A stretch of DNA of 51,960 bases from Melampsora larici-populina 98AG31 (taxonomy: Eukaryota; Basidiomycota; Pucciniomycetes; Pucciniales; Melampsoraceae): assembly GCF_000204055.1 (NCBI RefSeq), contig NW_006768765.1, forward strand, positions 4,019,070-4,071,029, read 5' to 3'. The notes beneath the pieces were generated by a model. That model made no database searches, was not told the DNA's origin, and was given only the letters and a program-made list of their open reading frames with translations. Made by a program: the position numbers and the translations under genes. Shown here one piece after another: positions 32,539-44,951 of this stretch (the first letter of the stretch is position 1; every line of letters starts with the position of its first letter).

Positions 32539-33476
32539 TGTCAGCTAGGGCATAAGCTACCTGAGTAACTTATCTCCTAGCTGACAGAAGTGGAATGTCA
32601 TACCTTAAAAGAAAGGTTTAGGACACCCTAGAAGAACACATGAGCAAATGGCGCAATAATTCTTTTTACTTCGAATGAGTTTATTTCTATTCTAATTTCA
32701 TTTTCTCCCTTTCTCTTTTTCTAATTCTCTTTTTACATAAAGTCTTTCTACTATTTCGACTAACTATTAAATTAACCAATCCACCTGAAAAAGTGAATTG
32801 AATTAATTGGTAAAAGTTATGAACTCCTGAAATAAGTTCTTGTAACCAGTTGTATGATTCTTGAAAAGATTGGGAACCCTTTCAAGTCTCATTTCAGTTA
32901 AAAACCAATACGGTATCAACGCCTGGGAAACATTGTTCCACTGGTCTGGGAACAGAATAAATTGATGGACGGATTACATAAAACCAGTTATGTGAAATCA
33001 CTTAGGAGTTGATCACAGGTTCATGTATCATCTTATTTGAATTACTTTCATTTGTCATTGTGGCGGAAATCCGATTCATGTATCATCTTATTTGAATTAC
33101 TTTCATTTGTCATTGTGGCGGAAATCCGAGCTTAGAGGGAATAGTTACATCATCAATTATCTTTTGTGAGCGCTACTAAATCTTTGTTTTGTGTATAAAA
33201 CCTGCTTGTCTTTCTGCTTGAGATGATTTCTTCTTCATTCCATTTTATCATTAGCAAAACCAATTAATTAGTTTATCAAAACTCAAACCGCGTCCATTTC
33301 ACTCCAATTACCTGTAAAGAACCATATTCTTTAAACCCAGTTGGTTAGTGATAGCCACGCGCTTTTTATTCTTCGCCATAAATCTTTTCCTGGTTTTGTA
33401 ATTCTTGATATAGATTCATTGGAGTGACTCTTATATCTAACCTTAGATGACTGATCAACTAGTACGCTTGTTGACA
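32539..33476 (+). repeat. 3' LTR of the gypsy element (938 bp) with 55-bp internal duplication
   Basis: The same sequence as 25416-26298 apart from about eight substitutions. A 55-bp block beginning TTCATGTATCATC and ending GGCGGAAATCCGA occurs twice in a row (about 33020-33074 and 33075-33129); the left LTR has it once. The duplication accounts exactly for the difference in length. Confidence 0.95.
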
Positions 33477-35354
33477 AGCGTTATAATTCAAGTTTTTTGT
33501 TGTGGGACTTTTTGCTAAACTTTCAAGTTCATAAGATGCAAGTTTACCAGACCAGCTTTCGAAGTAGAGTCTACTTGATCAGTTTCTTTGATTATTATTT
33601 TTGATGTCTGGACTTTGAAATACTCTGAAGTATGCCCTAAGATGACCAAATCAAATGCATGAGATCATATGGATAAGCACAGATAACTCAAGCAAGCTCA
33701 ACCTTACCACTTCACCATTGCATTGGAATGCAAGTTTTGAGTGATGCATTATATGATGTCATTGGTGCTACTACCGCCAAGTGCATCAACAATATGCTAT
33801 GGATGGTTTTTGATCTGCTTTATCTTTGAATGTAAGGTTGATCACCTGACTTTCAGGCTGTTCAACTTCCGGATTACCTAATCAAGTATATTGAGATGGA
33901 ATATATATAGCACTGAATTCAAAACAGCTACACACTCTGCAATTGGTTTGAAAATCATCAAACAAAGCATGAATGCTCATGAATGATTGAAATGTGAAAG
34001 AATTAGGCCAGATGAGTTTGTACATGTGAATTGGCTTTGAATGTAGCACGCTTCGCCGCAGTCGTTTTCCGACACCCGCACTCATCCCGACCTTCCACAT
34101 GATTTCTGCGCCGCCGTGTTGCTTGAGACCGACCTCAAAGGAATATTTGAAAACCCGGTGAAAACCTCTTGTGAAGGTTTAAAGGTATCCTGAAACCATC
34201 TTTCCAAATGTTTATGGGTGGTCCATTATGTCATGAAATCCGATGCAAGTACTGACAAAGATGCGTTGATGCAGAAATGAGCAAAGAAGCAAGAAGAAAG
34301 GCTCAATTGATCAAAGTAACAGTACTCCATCACTTAGATCCATACCAGGCTTAAGCTTAAACTGAGCCCCTCCCGCGGCCACGTCCGCAACCTCGAAGAT
34401 ACCAGGCTATTTGAAAGCTTGAATGCGATAAAGGAGATGCAGATGATACAGATGACCGCAGCAATGTATGATGTTGAGTGTAAAGGCGTGGCAGGCACCT
34501 TCCGTTACCATGCAGGCAGCACATCCCATGTAATCGTGATCGGTTTTTTAAGATTCTTCATCTCCTTACTGCCTATCGATCTGATCAATCAGAATTCGGG
34601 GGATATATCATTGGTTTTATCATGAGCTCGAATGGTCAAATAGTGAACTCGAGAAGATATTACAACTTGAAAGAGAATAGAAACATCCTCATGACTCTTG
34701 GGGTTGATCAATGATAGGTATTGACTTCTTATCTGATTCGTTTTATAGAAACTTGTGACAAATCGGTTTGGTAAAACAAGAACTATATCTACATTTATCA
34801 TTTGACCATCTCAGTACAACGTCATTATCGTCATCTTTCTTGATATTTTCTGATTACACCGCTCATCCACCATTTTCTTTCCCCACTCTGGAGTCTGAAG
34901 CTTTATCTTTTCTGTTTCGAGTTGATTGTAAAATTTAATACACATTCACAATCATCAATGTATTCATACTACATTACTAGCTCAACAAACTTTGCTTTGT
35001 AAATCTCATCCTTCAAACAAGTCTTCATCTCCAGACTCCTTCATCGAGCTTTTGTCTCATTCTGCCACACGCTTCATTTTCCTTATATAATATATCGTCA
35101 TCCATCTGCAGTTTGTCTGAATTTTTACGCTATCTTTCATCATTGTTTTGTTTACCTACTTACATCCATTAAACATTTTTGATTGACCAAAACATTCACT
35201 CGCTTGAATTCTTTAATCTCATTGAGTAATTAACATCAGGATCTTACTTGATCAACAGAACCTTTGGAATTTCCTTTGTTTGCTTTTTCTTTCGTACTAC
35301 TCATCAATCAAATACGTAAAACTTCTCATTCTACATAACCATTGTGGAATCGAG
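33477..35354. other. No gene seen; right flank of gypsy element and upstream region of arrestin gene
   Basis: The first five bases are the right target duplication. Small frames at 33882-34100, 34419-34625 and 34589-34801 lack motifs. A GC-richer island at about 34050-34120 and another at about 34365-34400 stand out from the AT-rich background but contain no convincing gene. The last several hundred bases are pyrimidine-rich (TTTCTTT, CTTCAT), as often seen in fungal promoters. Confidence 0.4.
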
Positions 35355-38300
35355 ATGACTGAGACGAATGGTCGGTTCCATTCTTGTACTTTGCCCCCGG
35401 TGTACTTTGATGTAATTCCTTCAAACGACGAATTCCCTTGCTTGTTTGAACGCTGACGATAATTTACTGGTTGCATTTCATCTCTATACATAGCTCTCCG
35501 ATATGCTCCAGATCCCTTTTTTTCTTCTCATTCTTATTTGCCTATTGAACCTCCGCTCAACTCGGATGAGCTAACACCCATGTCAACACCACGGCGGGGT
35601 TCACTACCTGGCACTTCAAGGGCTTCACTCGGTCTCAGCAAATTGCTTACTCCGGTCTCCGTATCTGTTTCGATTGATAATCCACTCATCTTCCTTCACC
35701 CTCGTCGAGCTCATCTAAACGATTCACTTGACGATTCACTTCATATCCATCATCAATCAAATGTAGCTCCACCTTCCATCGATCCTTCGCCAAGTGGAAG
35801 TCATAGCGCTCATACTCCTCCATTCCCATCTCCTCCGATCGCATCAGAACAGCAACCCCAATCGGTTGCGTCTCCTTTTTCTCCTTCTTTTCCTCAACTT
35901 CATCATCATTCATTTTATCGACGTTCAGAATCACAAGGGACGTCGGACAACAACACTAGCACCGTCATCACAGGCACTCTGGTATTGAAACTTTTGAGAC
36001 CTAAAGAGATCAAGAAGGTTATCATCTCTCTCTGGGGTCAATCGTATATTGGTTTCAATGACCGACCTTATGAGCATCAAACGATCCTCTCTACAGATCT
36101 CGAAATCGATCTTGCCACTCAACTTTACTTGCCATGTCAACATCCCAATCCTGGAAAAGTTCACTATAACGCTTCACATAAAACTTATGTATTGGATAAA
36201 GGTCACTATAGATTCTGTTGGTCATTCATCTTACCACCTGATTTGCCACCTTATGAACGTGGTCAATTTGGTAGAACGATTCACAAAGTGATTGGTAAAG
36301 TTAGATTTGCTTCAAGTGTAGGTTTGGGATTTGGTACTATCGGGAAAAATTTATCTTCGATTTTGATCGGAGTAGGAGGCGTGGGAAACCATGAAGTTGA
36401 GACTGAATCTTATTTTGTGGCGGTTTGCAATCCAGCCAATGATGATGGTGAGGCAAATGGTGAACTTGCTTTGAACTTCAATGTTTCGGATGTATCTGAT
36501 CATCTAGGGGTCAGTGTTTCTCTCCTTTGAAATACGTATCGTTCGCTTGCTGATACTTTTCATCCATACGATAATGATTATAGCCTTACACTCTATCTGC
36601 CAGCTCAGCGTACTTCACAGTCTCTGGTCTGCTTCAATTTAAATTACGTCTCAAGCAAATACCACCATTGATTAAAAAACTCCTCAAGATTTATAAAATC
36701 ACCGCGGTCATCAAACAACAATATAAGCTCGTTTCAATGAAAGATCGGGATCCTAAGACTCGATCACAGTTTGCCGAATCTTGGCCACCACCTCAACGTC
36801 GTAAGATCTTTGTTCTTGATTATTCAAATGTTGGAGAATCCGACGAAGAGTGGCACCCATGTTGGAGTGAAGAAGAAGAACATCAACAGCAACCAATCCG
36901 ATCTGGTAGACCTCAGACTCCTTCATTAGGACGGTCGAACGCCAATGGTGCTGGTCGTAACTCATCTTCCCGGTCTACCTCCCGTTCCAGGTCAAGGATC
37001 AGAGACTTGATCATGACCAGCAGTCGTTCTCATCACTCTCGTGAAAGAGAAGAGCATAATGAATCCACAACGCCCACGACGCCCCCCGTATCACCTCATC
37101 ACGGTTGGGGAAGTAGTCTTAGTCAAATCATACGACGAAGAGATGAGTCTTTACCACGAACTTCACCACATCGTAGTGGAACAAGTCGGAGCAGGTCATT
37201 CTCTCACGTACCTATCCCGCCCCAATCAACACCTCCCCTCCCGCCTCTTCCTTCTTCATCCACCTCTCCAAGCCATCAATCTCCTTCTCCTCTACCGACT
37301 CCGGATACATCGCCTGATCCGACTGCAATCAAACACTCAGGTCGAACATCATATATTCAGGCTCCGCATCATGTTAAACCTCGTCGAAGGTCTTCTCGAG
37401 CCGAAGGTGAGGAGATACCATTGGTGACGATCACTGATGATCACTCTTCATGGGAAATAGAACACATTGGGTCAGTGTTTTTTCACTCTTGTCTCATATT
37501 ATCTCATTGTACATGTCTTTAAACTTTGTCGGGGTTCGATTTCTTCTTCTACAGACGATTACCAAATGATGATTCAATTCGACCGTCTACTTATCCTGGT
37601 ACACAAACCAATATTCATATATATGTGGGTTTCATTTCTGTCTTGTTCTTGTTGTCTCTTCCTTCAAAGACAGTTTTTCTGAACGCCACACAAACGGCCT
37701 TTATAGCATACTTTATTGTTTGAGATTCTTTACTCCGTAGAAGATGAAGACGGCCAACAAGAGGTAAGTTGTCATATTTTTCATTTTATCTTTGATTTCA
37801 TAGCTCAAATGTATGGTATCCATCTAACATTAAAATTAACATTTTTTCAGACAACCAAAAGAATCTTATCAATTGGAAAACCGGTTCATATTATCTCGTG
37901 AGCAAAATCTGACTAGACCTTTTTCATCATTTCCTCAACCAAAATACTGATCTTAGATTGAGTTGGAGGAGGTAAGGTGTTGTTGCATGTTAGAAAGTAT
38001 GGTATTACCACCTTATTCAAAATCTGATCCAAATTCAGAAGTAGTTCAACATCCAACACCTCAACATGCAGCTAGAATGTTTAAATGTGTTTGTGGAATG
38101 TAAGTCATTGGAAATTCTTCTTAAACCTCTGACTTTTCTACAGTGTTTATGATCTTGTCTGACTCAAGTTTGTTTATTTTTCTTGTCACATTTAAAAAAC
38201 AGTTCAACAGAAACTTTGTTAAAGACTCAGAATCCTAATTCATCAGATTCAAGAGTGTTTTCAAATTCAGAAGAAATTGAAGGAACTTCAAATCAATCAA

Positions 38301-38428
38301 CCACTCCAAATTCAAATCAAAATTCAAATTCACATCAAAACCAAAATGTTTTGAATCAAACAACTAGATCTAGACTTGAATTTAGATGTTTACCTTATTC
38401 TTCTAGAGAATCTATTTCTTCTGAATGA
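35355..38428 (+). CDS. Arrestin-related (ART-like) adaptor protein, eight exons
   Basis: Predicted exons: 35355-35385, 35494-36513, 36609-37470, 37555-37624, 37707-37763, 37851-37897, 37977-38099 and 38203-38428; total 2436 bp, 811 residues, all phases consistent. The first exon is the least certain; the ATG at 35580 is the fallback start. The arrestin N-domain spans about residues 60-330, with NPLIFLHP, TGTLVLKLLRPKEIKKVIISLWG and the LDKGHYRFCWSFILP strand. The C-domain starts YFTVSGLLQFKLRLKQIP and resumes as HTLLFEILYSVEDEDGQQE and SIGKPVHIIS, with a Ser/Pro/Arg-rich insert of about 240 residues between. Two LPPY motifs (LPPYERG, LPPYSKSD) fit the (L/P)PxY sites by which fungal ARTs bind Rsp5-type ubiquitin ligases. 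By family, it would direct ubiquitination and endocytosis of plasma-membrane transporters. The C-terminal tail is Asn/Ser-rich. Confidence 0.8.
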
Positions 38429-39019
38429 TGAATCAATGGATGAAGATTTCTGGATCAGTTTCTCAAGAAAAGGACTTCGATATGGAATGGTTTTTTCTTT
38501 CTAGTGTACTCTTTTTTGTTTGGTTTAGGAAACTCGTATCTTTAGTGGGTGGATTTGTGTGTAGCTTTGTTTCAATGGGATTTATACAATGTGCTTTGAA
38601 GGATCTCTCTCAACTATAGAATCAAAAAATACATGTAGCGTAAAAAACAATGTGTTAAGAAAAGAAAAATATATATAGACTATACAATTTTGATGAACCC
38701 CAAATCTTTACTCAACCTGTGAATCTTAAAAGGATGCTTATATTGCCTCATTATGGGGTTGTAGGTCTGTTCGTGGTGTGCAACGAGTTGAACAAGATTA
38801 AATGAACTTTTTCTTTGCATTTTGATGTTCAGCGCGGGCTCGCCCCTGTGTCATCATACAATGTGACCAGATAAAAAGGAAAAGAGACCGACAGATAGTT
38901 TGCAAGTTGAAAATCTATGCATCAAAAAACAAAGTATATAAAATCACAACTGTGGTTTGTTTTGATCTACAAAACCATTTACATTTTTTTTTCTAAATTA
39001 CATTGTAAGAATTGAATGA
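38429..39019. other. Intergenic region between convergent genes
   Basis: AT-rich sequence between the stop codons of the arrestin gene (+) and the minus-strand gene. No third gene seen; the frame at 38425-38619 has no recognisable content and is likely 3' UTR. Confidence 0.5.
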
Positions 39020-41533
39020 TTATTGTTTCAATCTACCACCTTGGATTCTTACCACTCCTTGAATGTTAGGTCTATTCATTCCAGTCCATTTTTTATAATG
39101 AGAAACACTCTCCCAAGCTTGTTTGACTTTTTGATCATTGATTTGAGTATTTAAATCTCTTTGAGGTTTGATAGGTAATTCAAAGATTAAACTTTCTGAT
39201 GATTTTTCTAAAGACTGGTCTGGTTTAGAAATAGGTTGGTGGAATGGAGTTCGTTGGTATAAGGTTCTTTCTTGATTCAAATCTTTTCTTGATCGAAGGT
39301 ATTGACTTGGTAGAATCATCTTAGGTGAAACTTGATTCAAGACTTTCATTTCCTCTTTTTTGGTATCTAGTGGGACAGTGTAGCGCGTTGAGATCTGGCC
39401 AATACGAGAACTCTTGTTTTCTATATTTCCGTTAGGTTTAGGTTGATCTGGAAAGGAATGTCTTGAAGCTTCAATTTTGTGTCTTGAACCATACGCGTTG
39501 GATAAAGGGGTCTCTTGCGTGGTAGAGCTTTGATTACAGTCAAGAGTGTTATCTCTTATTGACTTTGACGTTCCTTTTGCAATATAAGCAAGATTTTCAT
39601 CACCCAAATGATTAGATGAAGACCCAAGTTGGCTTCTAGAGTTTGATACAGGAAGCTCAAGGAGGTTACGTTTGGCGTCTAGTTGCATGGACGATGGAGA
39701 ACCATAGGCAAAAAATGGAAGACAATGTCAGCCCAGTGGTGGCATGTAGTAACATGTCCAAAAAAAGAAACCGACCTTCGAATCTGAGTTTGGAACCAAG
39801 ATCCACGCTATACTCTGTGGGCAAAGCGCCAGAAATTCGGGAGCTCGTGGTACCAGACCTGAGCTGTGAATTATTCACATCCTTTAAAATCAGCTCATCC
39901 AGACTACTGGTGAATGATATGGGCTCCACCTTCATCTTGGTGTCCCAATCGTGATTACAACGTGGGTAGAATTCTTGCCCAAGGGATTTTGGCTGACATA
40001 CGACTGGCTCTTCAGGTATGAGCTTGCAATGCTCGGGAGCAGGGGTCTCATTCCGAAGTCTCAAAGATCGCTTGATGATTCGAAGGGGGGGAACATCAGG
40101 ATATACCATATGCTGAGTCGTAAGATCTGATGTAGTTGTTTTATCGGTGGATTCATGTTGTGGCATACTAGGTTGAGGTGTCAGCGCAACATCAGCAAGC
40201 GAGGAATTGGAGCTATGAATGGACAATCGAGGAGGTCGAGGTCCTCTAGGCCGAGGTAAATCACGCCTTGACAAAGGTGAAATAGGTGAAAACTCGTGTC
40301 GCTTTGGGACTTCACTCCCAACGCGATGTGCATCAGCGGACGGGGCTCTGTCATACTGCTCTACGCGTCCCAAAGTCAAATCGGGCATCTTGAGAGCCGG
40401 ATGCGAAGAAAGATCAGGCTTCGAGAAAGATTGAATTTGGTATAGATCTGGCCTACAGAATTCAAAGTCTTGAGCAAGATTTTTTCCAAGGAGGAAGGAG
40501 CTCTCTAATGGTGAAATGGCTATTGGATTACTGATTGACAAGCTCGATTTGGATTCTTTGGTAGCTGTTGAAGGCCTTCGCATACGGTTCAGGATACCCG
40601 ACGACAGTTTCCGCGGAGGGAATGATGGAACATTACTAGACAGGGAGGTTGTCGACTGAATCTCGTAGATCATAATATAAGTTTCTGTGTGAGGAGGATG
40701 ATACAGAAAGACACATTTGATAAGACAAAACTTACGCCGAGACTAGCCTTGCGAAGGCCCTCTTCTGATGCTTCTCGAGCGCGTCGCTCCAATTGCACCA
40801 AATGATCCCATCTTTCCATTTGAAGTTCTTGACTCTGTCGGAAATCGAATCCAGACTCAAATAAGTCTGTTCCACCGTATTTCGAATCATAATATGTCTG
40901 TTGAAGACGACGGGATAGTTCACAATGATCATCTTCAACTTCATCGCGTTTCGGAATTCCAGTGGCTTTGATTTCTCGTGTCTCTGTGCTGGTCCGATTT
41001 TTGATTGGAAAAGATTGGGTAGGTGGGATTGGGAAGGGGATATGCGAATCTAAAGGCGCGCTTCTCTTCTCATGCTCAAGGGCTGCTGTTCTGTCAGGCT
41101 TAGGAGGAGCCCTGATTGGCCTGAATGGACGTGTATTGACGGCTTTTTCAACTTCACTGATCAATCTAAGCCACCTGACATTATACACCATGTCCACGGT
41201 CTGCATTGACAAATCTGCTTGATCTCCTTTGTCGGCTCGAAGGTAAAAAAGAAAACTGCATCGGTGCGGTGTGGATTGAGGTGATTGAGCTTTTTGAGCT
41301 AAGATATCAAGATGTTTTTGATAATGATACTTCTGCGTCTGACTCTTTTGTAACAGATCATCATAAGAAAGGGACTGAAATCTACTGTGAGAAACTAGAT
41401 CGGGGCTAAAGCTACCAACGCATGCGAAGCTTTCGTTACTTTTACGTCTACAGAGGTACGAGAGACGATCGGGAATGGTACATCGGGTGGAGTGAGGCCT
41501 TTTGCGAGTAGTGCGATTGAGATCAACTTGCAT
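39020..41533 (-). CDS. Hypothetical protein with N-terminal S-N-E-S-F-A-C motif (paralog of the 43392 gene)
   Basis: Exons on the minus strand: 41533-40736, about 40655-39776 (the acceptor could be 6 bp earlier) and 39678-39020; total 2337 bp, 778 residues, phases consistent. The ATG at 41533 opens the frame. I recognise no domain. The protein is polar and mostly disordered in appearance, rich in Ser, Arg and Pro. The N-terminus, MQVDL then TRKRP and further on RRKSNESFACVGSF, matches the N-terminus of the divergent plus-strand gene at 43392 (MQSTL, TRKSP, RKRGSDESFACGGF). A helical charged stretch with QQTYYDSKYGGTDLFESG (about residues 205-225) may match LYETSGLGIEIAK in the paralog. Function unknown. 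Confidence 0.65.
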
Positions 41534-43391
41534 GGTGTAGGATTATTCTTGTGTGGATGGGAAGGTGCGATCCTTCGTATGACAAAACTCGCTTCGTGGG
41601 GACTGGCGTAGTAGAACGATGTGGTGGTGATAAAGATAAAGTTTTGTGAAGTGCTACAAAAGTATTCAAGGAAAATCAAACCGCAGGGGAAAAGAGTCTC
41701 AAGAAAGTGTTCGGCCAAATTGAAAGTCTAACACGTAATGATCAAGACGCATCCTTTGCACGATTGAATAATGATAGAGTAGTTATACTGAGCTCAGGAG
41801 TTACAAAACAAGTCCCACTGGACTCCATATCTCCTCTCTTGTAGATGAGATGCTATGATTTGGCTTTGATTCCTTAACCGGACGTTTCGACCGTCTGAGA
41901 CTTATTTAAATGGATTGCTGCAGAGGAAATAGGTATAGCGCCTTCCAACGATATAAAGTTAATTTCTATCAGCCGACTGAAAAAGGAAATAATCCCAGGT
42001 AAGCGCTTGGCACTCATGATCTTTCAGATTTCCGCAGTAGGGATTGAGATGATATATGGCATAGATCGATCGTTAGAACCCTCCTCCAAATCTGGTATGA
42101 GCTGACTGTTGGTTGAAGATAACCATCGAAGAGCCATATTCGGGCCCCGTATTCTGTAGACCACCTATTCCGAACAAGTCTCTCGGAGGGAGGCCCCAGA
42201 TTTATCGAAGCTATCGATGTCAGTGATTGCTTGTTTTATGCAGTCGTTCTCAGCTTGTATGTAGCATGTCGACGTTCGAAATTAGGATTCGACATATTAT
42301 CACAAATTTGATGGGTAGTACATGACCACGCGCGGTGTGCCGAGGCTCATGCTTCACGGCTTTCTTTCACCTATCGCGGGGTCACCCACCATCTTCAATC
42401 CGCAGACTGTTAAACTCCGGAAGCAGAATCCGAAATATAAACCCGTCGACCGATCAATTTTTGGCATTTTGCTGCTTGCACAGGGAGCTTCCGTCGTGGC
42501 AGGCCAAGCTTCCTCTTTTCGTACGGGACTTTAAGACTCTACATAGTAGGGAACGGCATCGCCACTGATTCGTAAGATATGTCGCAGAATATGGATGAAG
42601 AATCAAACCTACATGATTCTCATTCCGATTTCTTGCCAATTGTTAACCTTTGTTAACTCACCAAAGTGCCTCCTTCGAGGGTCCCGCCGCGTGTGGTGGG
42701 GCTCGTGTTAAGCTAGGTCCAATTGTGGCTCGCTCACGTAGGCCTTCACGCAGAAACGAGCTCCTCTTTCTCGCCAGCCTTTAATCAAGCCAGATCAAGC
42801 CTCACTTGCGCTTGTGTGGTCATTTGTCGTAAACGCTTTTTAGTCTATACACAATTAGGTCCGGAAAATCTTCAATTTGCGCCAATTTGCTCAAGTATGC
42901 CGGGTTGGCGCGCTACGGAGGAAGCTAGCTATTTGAAATCCTGTCGAAACTCGAGCAAATACGTTACCTATCAAACCATTAATTGAGGAAAAGAAATTGT
43001 CAGAGAAGATGACGCTCAATACGAGTTGATATAGGAAAAACGTCATGATTTGTGGGAATTGATGCACAAGAATGTTACAAAGAGTGGGTCCATCATCTTT
43101 CGTGATATCTTATCCTATCTTATCGTTCACCCATTTGTTCGCAAGACCCTTTGTAGAGCTAGCCGCGTGAGAGTTCGTCAATCATATCCTATCAACACAT
43201 TATTTGGTTTCTATAATATCCTAAAGGTTCATCCAGTTCTTTTAATATCTTTGACATTCATCAGCTTTTCCTTTCGTTTATTTTATTCGACCCGTTTCTC
43301 GTCTTCCTTTAATCACTGAAGCCATACGGCCGCTTACGAACTTCTATAGCTCGCCTTTCACGCGCGCCGAACACCCCAGAGCTTCAACACA
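41534..43391. other. Shared upstream region of the divergent paralog pair
   Basis: 1.86 kb between the two divergent start codons. Frames at 42322-42534, 42335-42568 and 42723-42986 overlap each other and show no motif. The sequence is less AT-rich than the repeat regions and may hold both promoters. Nothing else is supported. Confidence 0.45.
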
Positions 43392-44951
43392 ATGCAGTCG
43401 ACCCTGGTTCCTCCCACGAGAAAAAGCCCACTGGGCCCTCTATTTTCCATGCACGATCGTCGACCCATTATGCGAAAACGGGGTAGTGATGAAAGCTTCG
43501 CATGTGGTGGTTTTTCTCGCACGGTCGAGGAAGGCATCGAGGAAATAGACCAGCGACTGCTTGTAGATCAACGTCGAGCAGGAGCCCGCAAAAGTAGACC
43601 GGATAGGGAACTCCAACAACCCCAACTTCCGATTCATTGTTCACGTCTGGACGTCCCGAGCAATGATTTGAGGAAAAAAAGACTGGCAGAATTGGAGGAG
43701 ATGACCAGGCTTTATGAGACTAGCGGTCTCGGGATTGAAATCGCTAAGAAGTCAACTTCCCTCCATTCATCTAACACATCTATTGCGCCCTCTGTCATAC
43801 CTTCCGCCATGCCCGATATCGTGCCCAATATCATTCCCGGACTGGACTCCTACGGCTCGATACCTCGCGCTCGAGTGATCGTCCAACAGCTGCCTGAGCG
43901 CCCAATGACCCACAAATACCAAACTGCGATTCGGGAAGGAAGAAGACTCACTCGAATAACCAATCAAGCGGCCGCACTGCCCCAAAACCCTGCCGCATCT
44001 CGTCAAGTACGAAATTCCGCAACTCTTCTCTTGCCATTTCAACCGTCTGAATCAACTAAAACTCCAATTCTGGAGCATCAGGCGGAACCTTTGGCTTCTC
44101 GGCGGGAGGTATGTGCAGAATCAGGATCCGAGGAAGACCTCAAGGACAGATCATACGTAAGCATCTCTGGTATCATTTGATCACTGTCGACATTCATTGA
44201 CCTGTGAAAGTTTATCCCTTGATAGTTAGGAGCCACACACAAGCATGATTCTTCACGAACCTCGCGGTTGCGCGCATCTGGACTTTTTGGCCACATACTG
44301 AGACCACGAAAGTCTGAAAATGCGTCTAGAGCATCAACACCAAACTCTCTCCAAATCACAGAATTATCCCCTTTCTCGACATTCACTCCATTCTCTGAAT
44401 CAGATCTGCGGTCAGAATCGGATATTTCTTCGCGCATGTCGTTTGAAAATCAACTCGGGGACGACAATTATATCCACGTAGATCCAGTTCAGCCGCTTGT
44501 GTATCTAGATGAACGAACGGACAGACATGTGGCTGGATCTTATGATGCTTCAAGCCTAACCAGTCACACACTCGAATCAGCTTCGTATTCAAGCCTGTGG
44601 CACGATACTCCCGCGAGTTCCATTTCTCCATCAACGCGTAGTCGTGACAGCGCCTGCCACTCTGAGGTCCCAGATGGCCCACCTTCGGGTATAGCTCAAT
44701 CACCCAAGATCCGCGAGGAAGTTCGATACTCATCAAGCTTCTTGGACTTTAATGAAGATGATGTCGAAGACTCCAGCGATTTAAAGCACATCTGGAAAAA
44801 TATCTCGATGTCTACTATGTCAAAGAATACAACTTCACTGAAAGAATTGAAAGGTACCTCGGTTTCCATCTATCTCAATCTACTGTGTGATGGAAGAGCT
44901 GATTTTTTTCTATTCCAATTTGGGGGGTTCAAACTATGCCATGACCTTTGA
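43392..44951 (+). CDS. Hypothetical protein with N-terminal S-D-E-S-F-A-C motif (paralog of the 41533 gene)
   Basis: The first exon is 43392-44156 (255 codons), with a GTAAGC donor after KDRSY. The second exon starts at about 44226 after TTGATAG and is open to 44951, giving up to 496 residues. A GTACCT donor at 44854 could instead end it earlier, so the C-terminus is uncertain. No known domain. After the N-terminal match to the minus-strand gene, the protein has a helical charged stretch (RKKRLAELEEMTRLYET), then a long Ser/Thr/Arg-rich region and an acidic part (DFNEDDVEDSSD). Pfam-type function cannot be assigned. Placement and motif sharing suggest an inverted duplication of an ancestral gene with later divergence. 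Confidence 0.65.

Larger units (their letters stand above)
25416..33476 (+). mobile_element. Full-length Ty3/gypsy LTR retrotransposon, coding region broken
   Basis: The 8061-bp element has two LTRs beginning TGTCAGCTAGGG and ending GCTTGTTGACA, flanked by the perfect duplication AGCGT. The order gag, protease, RT, RNase H, integrase and a C-terminal chromodomain-like end identifies Ty3/gypsy, probably a chromovirus. The two LTRs differ at about eight positions in 883 bp plus one 55-bp duplication, so the insertion is fairly recent, yet gag-pol carries a stop and three frameshifts. A purine run TGAGGGAG directly before the right LTR is the likely polypurine tract. No convincing tRNA primer site was recognised after the left LTR (the sequence there is ATTGGGGGTCTGG). 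Confidence 0.95.

Noticed and set aside
34365..34400. Minus-strand Gly-Arg run (LRGCGRGRGRGSV) resembling the tail of an Sm/LSm protein
   Set aside because: Only about 13 codons, with no Sm fold or splice signals on the upstream side; it could be chance in a GC-rich island.
38425..38619. 64-codon plus-strand frame after the arrestin gene with a hydrophobic C-terminus
   Set aside because: It overlaps the stop region of the arrestin gene, has no motif, and is best read as 3' UTR.
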